A stretch of DNA of 64,000 bases from Ascidiaceihabitans donghaensis (GTDB lineage: Bacteria > Pseudomonadota > Alphaproteobacteria > Rhodobacterales > Rhodobacteraceae): the NCBI RefSeq assembly GCF_900302465.1, contig NZ_OMOR01000001.1, forward strand, positions 1,674,001-1,738,000, in the 5' to 3' direction. How positions within the stretch are numbered: position 1 is the first letter of the stretch; the number at the start of each line of letters is the position of its first letter. Shown piece after piece: positions 17,452 through 25,917 of this stretch. Under the pieces are notes generated by a model that worked only from the letters and a program-made list of their open reading frames with translations, had not been told where the DNA came from and did not search any database. The position numbers were made by a program, and so were the translations under genes.

Positions 17452-19943
17452 CACCCAATCCTCCTTGGTTCGTCTTTGATTGTTGCTACACGGCGCGGAA
17501 GCACGTTGCGGTCGTATTCTTTCAGGGCTTGCTCCATTCCAAGCCGCGCCGATTCCGTGATCTCTTGATTGCCGCGTGCACCGCGCAGATCCATGCTGAC
17601 CTGCATTGCTCCGGCCCCTGACGTGCCGCGCGTCCCAACAACTGATCCATCGACGGCACCGCCAGATGCAAAGGCAGGAATGACGTCGCCTGCGTTGATA
17701 CGTTCCAGAAGGTGGCGGTTTTTTGCGGTGGCTTCGGCGTTGATCATATATTCGCCGGTGGATCCCCACATGAGCACATCATCAGACTTGCCGCCGCCTT
17801 TGCCATAGATCATGCCACCGGTGGCGGCCGCTGGCAGACTGGAGCCGGGAAAGATTGACCCAAAAATGTCGCCAAGTAATCCGCCGCCCGAACTGCCGCC
17901 AAAAATGCCACCCAATGGGCCTTCGCCCAACAGCAGGCCTTGCAACGCCATATCCGCGATCTTCGCAGTCAGATCGGTCAAAACATCACCAAAGGATTTA
18001 CCGCTGGTGACCAGATCTGTGAAGGTGTCATAGGTGATCGTTCTGAAGCTTTCCCATGCTTCACGTTGCTGTTCTGCCGCCAACTGTTCGGCTTCACGCG
18101 CTGTGATCAGTTGTTCAATCTGCGCCCGTTCTTCTGCCGTTGCACCCGCCAGCGCGTCGCGGTTGCGTAACATCTCTTGGCGAATGGGGTCGCTTTCGCG
18201 CAGGATGGCCAGCTCCTGGTTCAAGCTGTCGATCAGATCCTGTGTGGCCTTGCGTTCTTTTTCCAGCTGAGTGGTCGCAGAATTGCGCCCGCCGCCGCCG
18301 CCAGTTTTACGTGGCTTGGGTAGCTTGTAACCGGGGCGGTTTTGCACGGGAACGCCACGCGGCCGTGTCACCTGACCGGCTGTGCCGCTTTCGTTTCTGG
18401 GATCAAAGAAGTCTGGATTGTCGCCGGTGGCGGCATCTGCGGCCAACCCACGTTGCAAAGCCAATGCGTTTGCCAATTGGTTTGTGAACGTCACGGCCGC
18501 TTGGGTGGCAAGATTGATGTTGCCTGCCATATCCACACCGGCAACGCCATTGGCAGCGTCCCAAGCTGCCAACAGCATGTCACGCAGTGTTTGCGACATG
18601 TCCGCTGACAATTCTGTCTCGATAAAGGCGTCTCGCTCTGCCTGGACCCGTGCTTGGGTGGCCTGAACGCTGTTGGCGCCATGACGGGCAACGATTTCGT
18701 TTAAGGCCGCTTGGGCTTGCAACGAAACGAGAAGTTCTTGGGCCGACTGCTTTGCGGCATTCGACTGAAGCATCGTTTGCGCATAGTGGCGTTGCGCGGC
18801 TTGGCTTTTGTTAGCAGCAATGTCGGCTTCTGTTTGTTCGACGCTTTTGGCAGCCGCACCCAGCAGTTCCATTTGCTGGATGGATAGCGAAAGGTTGCGC
18901 CAGAATTCAATCTGTTGCGCTGTCATTTCCCCACTGACATCAACCGTGCTTTTGAACGTCTCTCGCAGTGCCAAGGCTGATTGATACTGAGCATCAAGGC
19001 TGGCCGCACCTTCAAGCGTCTTCAGCTCATCCACAAAATCCCGAACAGCGTCACGGTTCGCTTTCCAGACTGTGATATTGCCCTGCAGTTGGGTTTCGAT
19101 CCCCAACAGATCGCCGGTGTCGCCGATTTCACCTTGAAGATAGCTGGCGTCCAAAACGCTGCTGGCCAAGCCTTGTGTGAGGCTGTCGATGTTCTGCAAC
19201 GCGTCGATCTTCGCCAAGGCAATCAAGTCGCGGTACGCCTCGGATGTGGCTTCGATCTGCCCCTTGGCACTTTCAAACCGCGCGGAAAAACTGTCGTCCT
19301 GGCTGTTGATCAGATCGATGTAGGTTTGGACTTGGCCGGTCGCTTCATCAAGCTTCTCTGTAAACGTGCCGGCACCGTCAGCCGCACTCATGGCGCCAGT
19401 GGCCCATTGAAACAATGCGGCACCACCTGCAATCACACCCAAGGTCAACAGGCTGACGGGGCTGACCATGGCCTTCAGTGCTGATCCGAGTGATTTCACG
19501 GCACCGGCTGCCCCCATTGGGCCAATCACTTGGGTGATTTGGGTGCCTTGCTGAATGGCCAGTTGCAGCGGGTTCTGGCCCGCAGCCAGCATCACACCGA
19601 TGTCGTTGAACTGTGCAGTGAGGTTGCCGACCTGACCAGCCGCCACTTGATTGGCCTGACCCAGCACACGCGTGTCTTTGCCTGCGTTGGTTTGTTGGCC
19701 GCGCATTTTTTGGATCTCGGTCGAAGCCGCGGCCACCATGCGGCGCAGTTCTGCAACCTGTTTTTCAGTGGCGTTAGTCGCAACGCCCATTTTCTGGGTC
19801 GAGCTTTCGGCCTGCGTCGCAGACGTGCTGAAACCCGTCGCGCTGGCCTTGGCGCTGTCCAAAGACCCCGAAAAGCTCTGCACTTCCTTGCGTGCGGCTT
19901 CGGCTTCCATCTGGATCCGTCCACTGACAACGAAGTTGCTCAC
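17451..19943 (-). CDS. Tail tape measure protein
   Basis: An 830-aa protein with tape-measure architecture: an N-terminal helical region rich in Ala/Gln/Ser (residues ~15-115), a hydrophobic pair around PMGAAGAVKSLGSALKAMVSPVSLLTLGVIAGGAALFQW (split at 155-195), long coiled-coil segments, a basic Gly-rich hinge near KPRKTGGGGGRNSATTQLEK, a lambda-gpH-type helix block, and a C-terminal GGMIYGKGGGKSDDVLMWG. The ATG overlaps the frameshifted chaperone stop by ATGA, the standard arrangement for siphoviruses. Its length predicts a tail of roughly 120 nm by the usual ~0.15 nm per residue rule. Confidence 0.92.
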   Translation of the reverse strand: MSNFVVSGRIQMEAEAARKEVQSFSGSLDSAKASATGFSTSATQAESSTQKMGVATNATEKQVAELRRMVAAASTEIQKMRGQQTNAGKDTRVLGQANQVAAGQVGNLTAQFNDIGVMLAAGQNPLQLAIQQGTQITQVIGPMGAAGAVKSLGSALKAMVSPVSLLTLGVIAGGAALFQWATGAMSAADGAGTFTEKLDEATGQVQTYIDLINSQDDSFSARFESAKGQIEATSEAYRDLIALAKIDALQNIDSLTQGLASSVLDASYLQGEIGDTGDLLGIETQLQGNITVWKANRDAVRDFVDELKTLEGAASLDAQYQSALALRETFKSTVDVSGEMTAQQIEFWRNLSLSIQQMELLGAAAKSVEQTEADIAANKSQAAQRHYAQTMLQSNAAKQSAQELLVSLQAQAALNEIVARHGANSVQATQARVQAERDAFIETELSADMSQTLRDMLLAAWDAANGVAGVDMAGNINLATQAAVTFTNQLANALALQRGLAADAATGDNPDFFDPRNESGTAGQVTRPRGVPVQNRPGYKLPKPRKTGGGGGRNSATTQLEKERKATQDLIDSLNQELAILRESDPIRQEMLRNRDALAGATAEERAQIEQLITAREAEQLAAEQQREAWESFRTITYDTFTDLVTSGKSFGDVLTDLTAKIADMALQGLLLGEGPLGGIFGGSSGGGLLGDIFGSIFPGSSLPAAATGGMIYGKGGGKSDDVLMWGSTGEYMINAEATAKNRHLLERINAGDVIPAFASGGAVDGSVVGTRGTSGAGAMQVSMDLRGARGNQEITESARLGMEQALKEYDRNVLPRRVATIKDEPRRIG

Positions 19944-20607
19944 TTCAGTTTCTCCCGCATGGCTTTCAAAGCCGCCAGTTCGATTGTTTGAAGGTCCGCC
20001 CAGACTTTGGGTTTGATCTTGATGCCTGCCAGCTTGAGACCCGCTCTGGCTGCGGTGTAATCCAGCGCGATCGGAACGATCCGCCCATCGACTTCAAAGG
20101 CCCGCCATTGGCCACAAACGGCTAGAAATGCGTGGAAGGCCGGAATGTGTTCGGCCCAAACAATCAATCTCTCTTGTTCGGGTAGAACGATGCCCCAAGC
20201 GTCAGCATCAGTTTCCAGTTCATCTTGTGCATCGCCGCCTTCACCAAGCGCCCACGCCCGGCCGACGGCGGTTAGTTTCCCCGCTTGGCGCCGACCAGCG
20301 CAGAGGTGTAAGCAGACACCAAGGCGTTCTGGATGTAGGGCAGATCCATAAGATCAGAGCGCAGGTTTGCGTCACAGATCATGGGGTCCTTGTTTTCGTC
20401 GACAAGGTTTTCGAACGTGATCACGATGTGGTCCAGATAGGCCTGAGTGCCTTCAAACGTGCTCAGGTCAAATTCATTGGCTTCGGAATTCGGAACAACG
20501 CGAAAACGCGTGCGCAGGATCTTCTTGTCGTGGCCATTGCCCGTGGGCTGCATGACCTCGACATCGGTGGTGAATTCGGGGTTTTTGGTGACTGTGAAAG
20601 TGCTCAT
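19940..20607 (-). CDS. Tail assembly chaperone, frameshifted long form (G-T type fusion)
   Basis: Full product of the chaperone gene after a -1 shift at 20275-20281. The first 111 residues come from the zero frame and about 111 more from the -1 frame. The shifted frame is open from before the zero-frame stop and encodes AGKLTAVGRAWALGEGG..., then LPEQERLIVWAEHIPAFHAF and a basic C-terminus, resembling DUF1799-type phage proteins. This copies the lambda gpG/gpGT pair: same order, same place directly before the tape measure. The long form should be made at low ratio. No separate start codon is needed for the downstream part. Confidence 0.8.
20272..20607 (-). CDS. Tail assembly chaperone, short form (gpG-like)
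   Basis: A 111-aa zero-frame product (MSTFTVTKNPEFTTDVEVMQ...) with AGGAG 7 nt upstream of its ATG. Family resemblance is to siphovirus tail assembly chaperones: small, acidic, located between tail tube and tape measure. The zero frame ends with ...KRGN-stop within a GGGAAAC slippery heptamer. It presumably coats the tape measure during tail tube assembly. Confidence 0.82.
   Translation of the reverse strand: MSTFTVTKNPEFTTDVEVMQPTGNGHDKKILRTRFRVVPNSEANEFDLSTFEGTQAYLDHIVITFENLVDENKDPMICDANLRSDLMDLPYIQNALVSAYTSALVGAKRGN
20275..20281 (-). other. Programmed -1 ribosomal frameshift heptamer
   Basis: On the minus strand the codons GGA-AAC precede the stop TAA and are preceded by G, giving G GGA AAC, an exact X XXY YYZ slippery site. 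Slipping back one base re-pairs the tRNAs on GGG and AAA and continues as CTA ACC GCC into an open -1 frame of about 111 codons ending just at the tape-measure start. Confidence 0.85.
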
Positions 20608-20616
20608 CTGCGGCTC

Positions 20617-20787
20617 CTATTCGTCTGTTTTCAGTTCGGGCGCGTGGATGACCAGCGTTGTCATTACCGCCACCATCACGCCACATGGACCGCTGCGTAG
20701 AAGTTCAGCACAGCGGATCCGTTCAACACGCGGTTTGCCTTTCGTGTTTTGGCGAAAGGTTCGGAAATTATGCCAAAAACTAGTCAT
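20617..20787 (-). CDS. Small phage protein, 56 aa
   Basis: A short gene filling the gap between tail tube and chaperone. Starts MTSFWHNFRTFRQ with GGAG 7 nt upstream, and ends directly before the ribosome-binding site of the chaperone gene. N-terminus is basic; a short hydrophobic run (CGVMVAVMTTLVIHA) follows. Function unknown. Confidence 0.55.
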   Translation of the reverse strand: MTSFWHNFRTFRQNTKGKPRVERIRCAELLRSGPCGVMVAVMTTLVIHAPELKTDE

Positions 20788-20800
20788 GTGCGGCTCCGGT

Positions 20801-21733
20801 TTATGTGAGGGTCAGGGTCCACTGGTCGTTGCCAGCGTCCGGAATTGGGGAAAGGCGCAGGGGCCATTCCATGATCTTCTGGGCGTTTTCCAAACCCTGC
20901 AGGCGCTGCATCTGGGCGCGTGCCACATCAATCTGAATGATGTTGCCAGCTTGGGTGCCGTGTTTGAGCACGATCGGGATTTCAGCCTGATCAAGCGCCA
21001 AGCCGTAAGGATCGAAGGTGCCAAGATCGACGCCCACCACTTTGGTCTCGACGCTGTCCTCGCGATCCGTGATCAGGATGCTTTCCTCGCCGACCAGGAA
21101 GCGCGGCGCGATCTCGTTGCCCAAGTTCAGCATGAAGCTGCGCATGGTCAGGCTTGTGCCATCGACTGTGAAGACGGGTGTGTTGGCGTTGTTGACGGGC
21201 AGGGGATCCATGAAACCGGACAGATCGGGGTTCGCCCGCGCTTCTTCGGTGGGCCGCGTGAACAGGCCGGTGAATTCGAAGTTCAGGTAGGGAATGGCAG
21301 ACGAGCTCAAATCCAACGTGCAGGTGCCGCGTGTGCCCTTGATGACATGCTGGGTGCCTTCCACCTGAAAATAGGTTGAAAGGCTTTCATGCCCGTCGCT
21401 GACCGGATTGTAGACCACCGATGTACCGGCTGTGATGGTTTCGGCGACACCGCACCCGCGCATCAAGGGGCCCCATGCAGGCGGCGTGCCGGCCGCACCT
21501 GATCCGACCAGCTCAACCTTGAAGCTCAACTTGGCATGCAGATCGATCGGGACCGAGCCTTGGCCCCCCAGAAAGCTGGTTTCCAGATCGCGGCTGACGT
21601 CGCTGCCGGCCATAGGCTCAAAGGACACTTCTTTGGCAAGGATCGCGTTTTGCGCAGCTGTTGGTGTTGCATCAACGCCGTAGGTCGCTTCGATCTTGGC
21701 CAACAGGATTTTCGAATTCCATTTAAGCGACAT
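20801..21733 (-). CDS. Phage tail tube protein
   Basis: A 310-aa protein in the major tail protein position, upstream of the chaperones. It is beta-rich and regular (LKWNSKILLAKIEATYGVDATPT, VVYNPVSDGHESLSTYFQVEG, GTCTLDLSSSAIPYLNFEFTG), matching phage tail tube proteins of long-tailed siphoviruses. There is no tail-sheath gene on either side, so the tail is non-contractile, unlike that of Mu. The start ATG immediately follows the stop of the 44-aa gene. Confidence 0.82.
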   Translation of the reverse strand: MSLKWNSKILLAKIEATYGVDATPTAAQNAILAKEVSFEPMAGSDVSRDLETSFLGGQGSVPIDLHAKLSFKVELVGSGAAGTPPAWGPLMRGCGVAETITAGTSVVYNPVSDGHESLSTYFQVEGTQHVIKGTRGTCTLDLSSSAIPYLNFEFTGLFTRPTEEARANPDLSGFMDPLPVNNANTPVFTVDGTSLTMRSFMLNLGNEIAPRFLVGEESILITDREDSVETKVVGVDLGTFDPYGLALDQAEIPIVLKHGTQAGNIIQIDVARAQMQRLQGLENAQKIMEWPLRLSPIPDAGNDQWTLTLT

Positions 21734-21868
21734 TTAAACGTCCTTTTCTGCGGTGTTCTTCACCGCTTTAGGCTTGGCTGGTTTGGGGGCAGGCTGTGCT
21801 TTGGTCAGCGTGCCTTTGGGATCGCGGACAAAGCTGCCACCGGATTGGGGCAGGGCGGTCTTGCTCAT
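21734..21868 (-). CDS. Small DUF2635-like phage protein, 44 aa
   Basis: A 44-aa gene between the terminator-like and tail tube genes. It starts MSKTALPQSGGSFVRDPKG and ends in a basic Lys/Ala/Pro tail. The VRDP motif and the position match DUF2635 proteins of Mu-like phages. It overlaps the upstream gene by ATGA and its TAA abuts the next ATG, so it clearly belongs to the unit. Confidence 0.75.
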   Translation of the reverse strand: MSKTALPQSGGSFVRDPKGTLTKAQPAPKPAKPKAVKNTAEKDV

Positions 21869-22296
21869 GAGAAAATCCTCAATTGGTCTGTCGTGGAAAA
21901 TTCGAGGGCGTAGGTCAGCAGGCCAGCGTTGAAGCTGAGCATCTTGCCGGAGCGCAGGTCAAAGACGTCTGTGCGGCCGGGGGCCATCCAGCCGCAAAGC
22001 GCGTCAATTACCGAGCGTTTCAGCGCGTCGATGGGCTCAATGCCTTTGGTTCCGATGCGGTCACTTGAGCGCAACATGAGGGCCACGCTGATATTCTCGG
22101 AGACGTCTTGTATGAACGCGCCTGCCGATGCTTCGGCTTGCCCGCCGCGCATGCCTGAAGAGAAGACATAGGCCACCGGCGTGCGCGTCGGGGCTTGGCC
22201 CGATTGCACCACGGCAGAAAACGCCGCTGCACCTTCAACCCTTTGAAGGTCTGACACGTCTTGCTTCAGGCGCGTGATCACATCATCCACCAACAT
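21865..22296 (-). CDS. Tail terminator-like protein
   Basis: A 143-aa protein (MLVDDVITRLKQDVSDLQRVEGAAAFSAVV...) in the position of the tail terminator, next to DUF1320. The alpha/beta pattern with a late AGLLTYALEFSTTDQLR strand agrees with phage tail terminator proteins that cap the tail tube at the head. The start overlaps the DUF1320 gene by TGATG. Confidence 0.75.
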   Translation of the reverse strand: MLVDDVITRLKQDVSDLQRVEGAAAFSAVVQSGQAPTRTPVAYVFSSGMRGGQAEASAGAFIQDVSENISVALMLRSSDRIGTKGIEPIDALKRSVIDALCGWMAPGRTDVFDLRSGKMLSFNAGLLTYALEFSTTDQLRIFS

Positions 22297-22730
22297 CAGA
22301 TGAACCCTGACAATTTGTCTGGTGTCATTTCGCGGTCGCGGTCCGTGGATTGGGCACCTGTGCCGCCGGTGCCTTGCGGCTCAATGCCACCGCTTGGCAG
22401 ACGGAGTGTTCCATCAGCGATAAGTTTCAGCGTTGCGATAGCGTTCTTGTGTTCGTCCGTGATTTTTTGATCGGGCGTGTAGGTGTGCAGATCATAGATC
22501 ACCAGCTTTTCCGCCAGTGGCTGGATCAAATCAGACATAGGGTTCAATGGCAGGCGATACCGCGTGGCAAGGTAGCCATCGATCAATGCGGCCGCCGTCT
22601 GAAACGCGACATCCATTGTGCTTTGGTTGATTTCGCCAACTGGTGGATCCGTGCGATCAGTGAGGTCCAACAACAGCGACCGACCGTAGCGTTCAATCAT
22701 TTGGGCTGTTGTGACGTAGCTCACATTCAT
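22296..22730 (-). CDS. DUF1320 head-tail connector protein (Mu gp36-like)
   Basis: A 144-aa protein with DUF1320 signatures: YVTTAQMIERYGRSLLLDLTD, AAALIDGYLATRYRLPLNP and a helical LAEKLVIYDLHTYTPDQK. This is the Mu gp36 family, thought to join head and tail. Mu-type gene order (capsid, small protein, gp36) is kept. Confidence 0.9.
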   Translation of the reverse strand: MNVSYVTTAQMIERYGRSLLLDLTDRTDPPVGEINQSTMDVAFQTAAALIDGYLATRYRLPLNPMSDLIQPLAEKLVIYDLHTYTPDQKITDEHKNAIATLKLIADGTLRLPSGGIEPQGTGGTGAQSTDRDREMTPDKLSGFI

Positions 22731-22763
22731 CTCCGATGTTGATCTATGTGGTTGTTTGGCGGG

Positions 22764-23081
22764 TCAGGCGTCGTTTTCGTCTGGCAACTCTTCCACCGCA
22801 CCGCATTTGACCAGGGCCGCGTAATCCGAGTGGGACAGACGAATTGGATCACCCGCCTTTACAGGGCCGTCGTCCCCAATCACCTGTGACAAGACAGTGG
22901 TTTCGATCATGTCATCTTGCGGCTTTTTGGGGCTTTGCTGCGCAGGCGGTTGCGGCGCGGGTTTTCCGCCGGCAGCATTGTGAGCCGCAATCAACTCGTT
23001 CAGTCGCGCTTTGGTCATGCCATTTTTGACCTCAAGTCCCAAAGCGGTCGCCTGTGCCACCAGTTCTTTATGGTTTGCCAT
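22764..23081 (-). CDS. Small phage protein with a Rho_N/SAP-like N-terminus
   Basis: A 105-aa protein starting MANHKELVAQATALGLEVKNG; the N-terminal 35 residues resemble a SAP/Rho_N helix-turn-helix fold, followed by a Pro/Gln-rich linker and an acidic end (VEELPDENDA) with a strand pattern (LSQVIGDDGPVKAGDPIRLS). It sits between the capsid gene and DUF1320. The chosen ATG removes a 20-residue extension that overlaps the capsid region. Confidence 0.65.
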   Translation of the reverse strand: MANHKELVAQATALGLEVKNGMTKARLNELIAAHNAAGGKPAPQPPAQQSPKKPQDDMIETTVLSQVIGDDGPVKAGDPIRLSHSDYAALVKCGAVEELPDENDA

Positions 23082-23156
23082 TGTCTTTGCCCTTTCAAAC
23101 ATCGGTTGAATAAAGCGGCCCGAACCAAACGGGCCGCTCAATCACACGACGCCGGC

Positions 23157-24125
23157 TTAGACGCAGTTCTGAACGAGGTAGCCGACCTGCTTGGCGATGA
23201 TCAGTTCTTTGACCCGTTCACCGACGCGGATGTTGTAGCCACCATGAAGGCCGATATTGGGATCCTCAGTGCGACCGGCGATGCGTGACGCATATTCGCC
23301 TGTCAGGCCCCAAGTGACGCCGCCGGCTTGTACAGACGCCATCGGATCGAGGTGCATAAAGGACATGTGATCACGCCAGGCGCGTTGCAGTTCAGCGGCT
23401 TGTCCGGGCTTGCTTGTGTTGGTGTAGGCGCGCCCGATATGCAAGGCCGTCAGGCCTTCACCAGAGAACAAGGACACAAACTCTTCCGGTGTGATCATGC
23501 CTTTGTTGGTCAGATTGCCGCGCACCGCATTGACCAGGTCCGGGTGAGAACTGAGTGTTGTCCAGACATTGTGTGACATGGCACATGTGCTGCCGGGATA
23601 GATCAGGGTGCCGTTGATGGCTGCCTTGATGACATCGATTGGCGAAGAGTTGGCATAGTCTGAGAATTTGGCGCCACCAACCAAAGCTGTCTTTTTGTCG
23701 GCTTCGTAATTGTCCGGATTGTGCACCATGCCAGAGACACGCACTTCGCGGATATTTTGCAACGTGTCCGTGACGCGTTCAGCGGCATTTGCCTCTGGAT
23801 CAAAGGCGCTGGCATTGCGGGCACGCATTTTGGCCGCTTTGTCGATGTCGGAATAGGGAATGGGAACTTCCAGACCGTAATCGTCAACAGATGCCGTGCG
23901 TTCGGTGCCTGTGAACTCGAGTTGCTTCACACGGCCCAGACGCCCGACTTTGGCATCTGGTGTGTTGAAGCCTTCAGAGATCGGATATTCCGTCCACTTG
24001 AAGTCTTCTTCGCCCACCGGAACGCGGGGCATGACTTGGTCAGCGATCAGAGCTGACGCGGGGTTTGCAAAATTGACCGCAATGGCGGTCAGAACGGCAT
24101 TGGCGGCAAAGGGGCGACGGGTCAT
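23157..24125 (-). CDS. Major capsid protein
   Basis: A 322-aa protein with the look of the HK97-fold capsid family (PRVPVGEEDFKWTEYPISEGFNTPD, YGLEVPIPYSDIDKAAKMR, LTNKGMITPEEFVSLFSGEG). It occupies the Mu major head position after the protease and decoration genes. N-terminal MTRRPFAANAVLTAIAVNFANPAS precedes a long helix. Full length, no break. Confidence 0.88.
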   Translation of the reverse strand: MTRRPFAANAVLTAIAVNFANPASALIADQVMPRVPVGEEDFKWTEYPISEGFNTPDAKVGRLGRVKQLEFTGTERTASVDDYGLEVPIPYSDIDKAAKMRARNASAFDPEANAAERVTDTLQNIREVRVSGMVHNPDNYEADKKTALVGGAKFSDYANSSPIDVIKAAINGTLIYPGSTCAMSHNVWTTLSSHPDLVNAVRGNLTNKGMITPEEFVSLFSGEGLTALHIGRAYTNTSKPGQAAELQRAWRDHMSFMHLDPMASVQAGGVTWGLTGEYASRIAGRTEDPNIGLHGGYNIRVGERVKELIIAKQVGYLVQNCV

Positions 24126-24175
24126 TTAGAAATCCTTCGGTGTCGTGTCGGGTGGATGGCCTTCAGGGAAGGCGA

Positions 24176-24559
24176 TTAAGCGGGTTCGTGCAGCACGCCG
24201 GGGGCAAGCAACGCATCGACGATGTCGCCACTCACGCCAGCTTCATCGGCAAAGCCAATGATCCGGACTGTCGTGCCGACCGCAGGCGTGGCCAGAACGG
24301 CATTGCCTGTGGCATCGCTGGTGAGCGGATCGCCTGCAGACACCGGACCACCCAGTTGCACGGGGGCGAAACCTGCGACGTAGATGTCGACCATTTCACC
24401 GGCGGTGGCGCCCAGACTTGCTGTCACGCCGATGAACGGATCATCGTTTGCGGTTGCGACAGTTGCTGCCCGGTCTGTTGCCGGTGCTGCGAAAGCTGCG
24501 ATGCGGAAACCAGCCAGCGCGGCGGTGACTGCGTAAGAACGTGTGAGTGTGGGGATCAT
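24176..24559 (-). CDS. Head decoration/cement-like protein (DUF2190-like)
   Basis: A 127-aa protein between protease and capsid, rich in Ala, Gly and Val with a regular beta pattern (GEMVDIYVAGFAPVQLGGPVSAGDPLTSD, NAVLATPAVGTTVRIIGFADEAG). This is the size, composition and site of phage capsid-cement proteins. It overlaps the protease gene by ATGA. Confidence 0.78.
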   Translation of the reverse strand: MIPTLTRSYAVTAALAGFRIAAFAAPATDRAATVATANDDPFIGVTASLGATAGEMVDIYVAGFAPVQLGGPVSAGDPLTSDATGNAVLATPAVGTTVRIIGFADEAGVSGDIVDALLAPGVLHEPA

Positions 24560-25671
24560 GATTTGCCTTCCGAAACTGCCAAAATGGCTTGTGTCATTGT
24601 CAAGTCCGTCAACCCGGCCGAATGCTGTGTGGCGAGATAGGTTGTGGCTTTTGCGGTCAGCTCTTCGGCTGTGGCCGATTGCATGTCTTCACGAACTGCA
24701 GCGTCCTGAGCACTAAGAGCGCCAGCGGTGCCCGGAGACATGACAGGCATGGCCTTGATCATCTCTTCGGCGGCGTTGGGATCTTTTGAGTGCAGATCGA
24801 TGTAGAGCTGGCGGTTGGAAGAGTTCAGACCGATGCGCATTTCTGCGATAGCACCATCGACAAAAGCCTCCGCTGCGGATTGCTTGCCGGTGGCCTGCAA
24901 GGTCGTGACCGTGTCTGTCAGCGCTGTGACCTGTGATTGCAGGGCTGTCACCAGATCATTCGATCCTTTGCCAGCACTTTGCGCTGCGACCAGAATGGCC
25001 CCTCCATCCGCGCCTTTTACGCCCAGAGCTTCGCCGATGCTGTCGAGGGAAGACTGCAACGCGGCAGCGCCGTCATCGGCTTTTTCTTCCAGTTTTGCCG
25101 TCAAAGCTGCCATGACCTGCTCTTCATCGGCAGTTTCGCCGAGGCCGAGCATGGCCGCAGTTTTTGCAATCATGTTCATATTGGTGTCCTCATCTGGATT
25201 TTGTGTCGCATTGAGCGCAGTCATGCCGCGCAGATTGGGTGTGTTGGTCAGGCTGGCGCGGCGAATGGCGAGAATTTGCTTTTTGCCATCATGCAAGATG
25301 ACGGGGCTCAGACTGCGATAGGCTCGGTCTGCCAACAGCGCTCTGCCTGATGCATTCCAGGCGACTTTGCCCCAAATGCCAGTGTCGCGAATGTCCATTT
25401 CTTGGATCCATCCGCGTGCCGGCGCTTCGCCGCCTTTCGGGGCGCTTAGGTCGGTCGAGTGGTTTTCGTCGATGACGAGAAGGTCGTTATCGGCAAAGCT
25501 GAGCGCCACAATCGCTTCAAGATCGTCTGCTACATAAGGCCCCCGCTGGTCATCTGTTGGAATTTCGCCAACTGGCAACAAATGCACCCATTCAGGAACC
25601 GGCGCGTTTTCCGTCGGCTCCGGTAAGGTGCTGTGCATCATGATTGCAGTGGTGAATTGTGCCTGTGTCAT
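24556..25671 (-). CDS. Head maturation protease/scaffold (Mu gpI-like)
   Basis: A 371-aa protein with Mu gpI-family features: N-terminal VPEWVHLLPVGEIPTDDQRG, LVIDENHSTDLSAPKGGEAP with the protease His region, GKVAWNASGRALLADRAYRSLSP, and RRASLTNTPNLRGMTALNAT, where capsid proteases usually have their Ser. The C-terminal part is Ala/Gln/Glu-rich and helical, typical of scaffold. No good ribosome-binding site precedes the ATG at 25671; the ATG codons at 25641 or 25638 are alternatives. The gene is the first after the 26-bp palindrome and starts the head/tail unit. Confidence 0.87.
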   Translation of the reverse strand: MTQAQFTTAIMMHSTLPEPTENAPVPEWVHLLPVGEIPTDDQRGPYVADDLEAIVALSFADNDLLVIDENHSTDLSAPKGGEAPARGWIQEMDIRDTGIWGKVAWNASGRALLADRAYRSLSPVILHDGKKQILAIRRASLTNTPNLRGMTALNATQNPDEDTNMNMIAKTAAMLGLGETADEEQVMAALTAKLEEKADDGAAALQSSLDSIGEALGVKGADGGAILVAAQSAGKGSNDLVTALQSQVTALTDTVTTLQATGKQSAAEAFVDGAIAEMRIGLNSSNRQLYIDLHSKDPNAAEEMIKAMPVMSPGTAGALSAQDAAVREDMQSATAEELTAKATTYLATQHSAGLTDLTMTQAILAVSEGKS

Positions 25672-25704
25672 GCAGGCACTATCGCGCGTGGGCGCAGGTC
25701 AATC

Positions 25705-25730
25705 GCCCCGAAACAGTTTTCGGGGCAGGG
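25705..25730. promoter_or_regulatory. Palindrome before the protease/capsid/tail unit (copy 1)
   Basis: GCCCCGAAA-CAGT-TTTCGGGGC, a perfect 9-bp inverted repeat with a 4-nt centre, identical together with the next four bases to 34977-35002. It lacks a T-run on either side, so it is not a standard terminator. The start codon of the protease gene is only 33 bp downstream on the minus strand. It may bind a phage activator such as the Mor-like protein, or act as an RNA hairpin. Confidence 0.6.
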
Positions 25731-25917
25731 CGCTTAATTGTGATCTGGGAGTTGCGTTATGTTGCCGATCATGGAGCGTTCGGTCAATCCGCTTTAAACG
25801 GCGCTGGATTGCGAAAGCCTGTTCACAGCCTATAGTTACAGATTTTGCAAAACAATTTAACGACAGCAAACGCGCAAAAGAGGTTCTATTTTGTGCAGTT
25901 GAAGACTGTGATAATTT

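Noticed and set aside
16792-17769. Long version of the minor tail gene
   Set aside because: The first 106 codons lie inside the tape measure gene and are basic nonsense; the TGATG overlap marks the real start at 17451.
25705-25730. Palindrome as a plain terminator
   Set aside because: No T-run follows on either strand, and the same sequence precedes another gene block.
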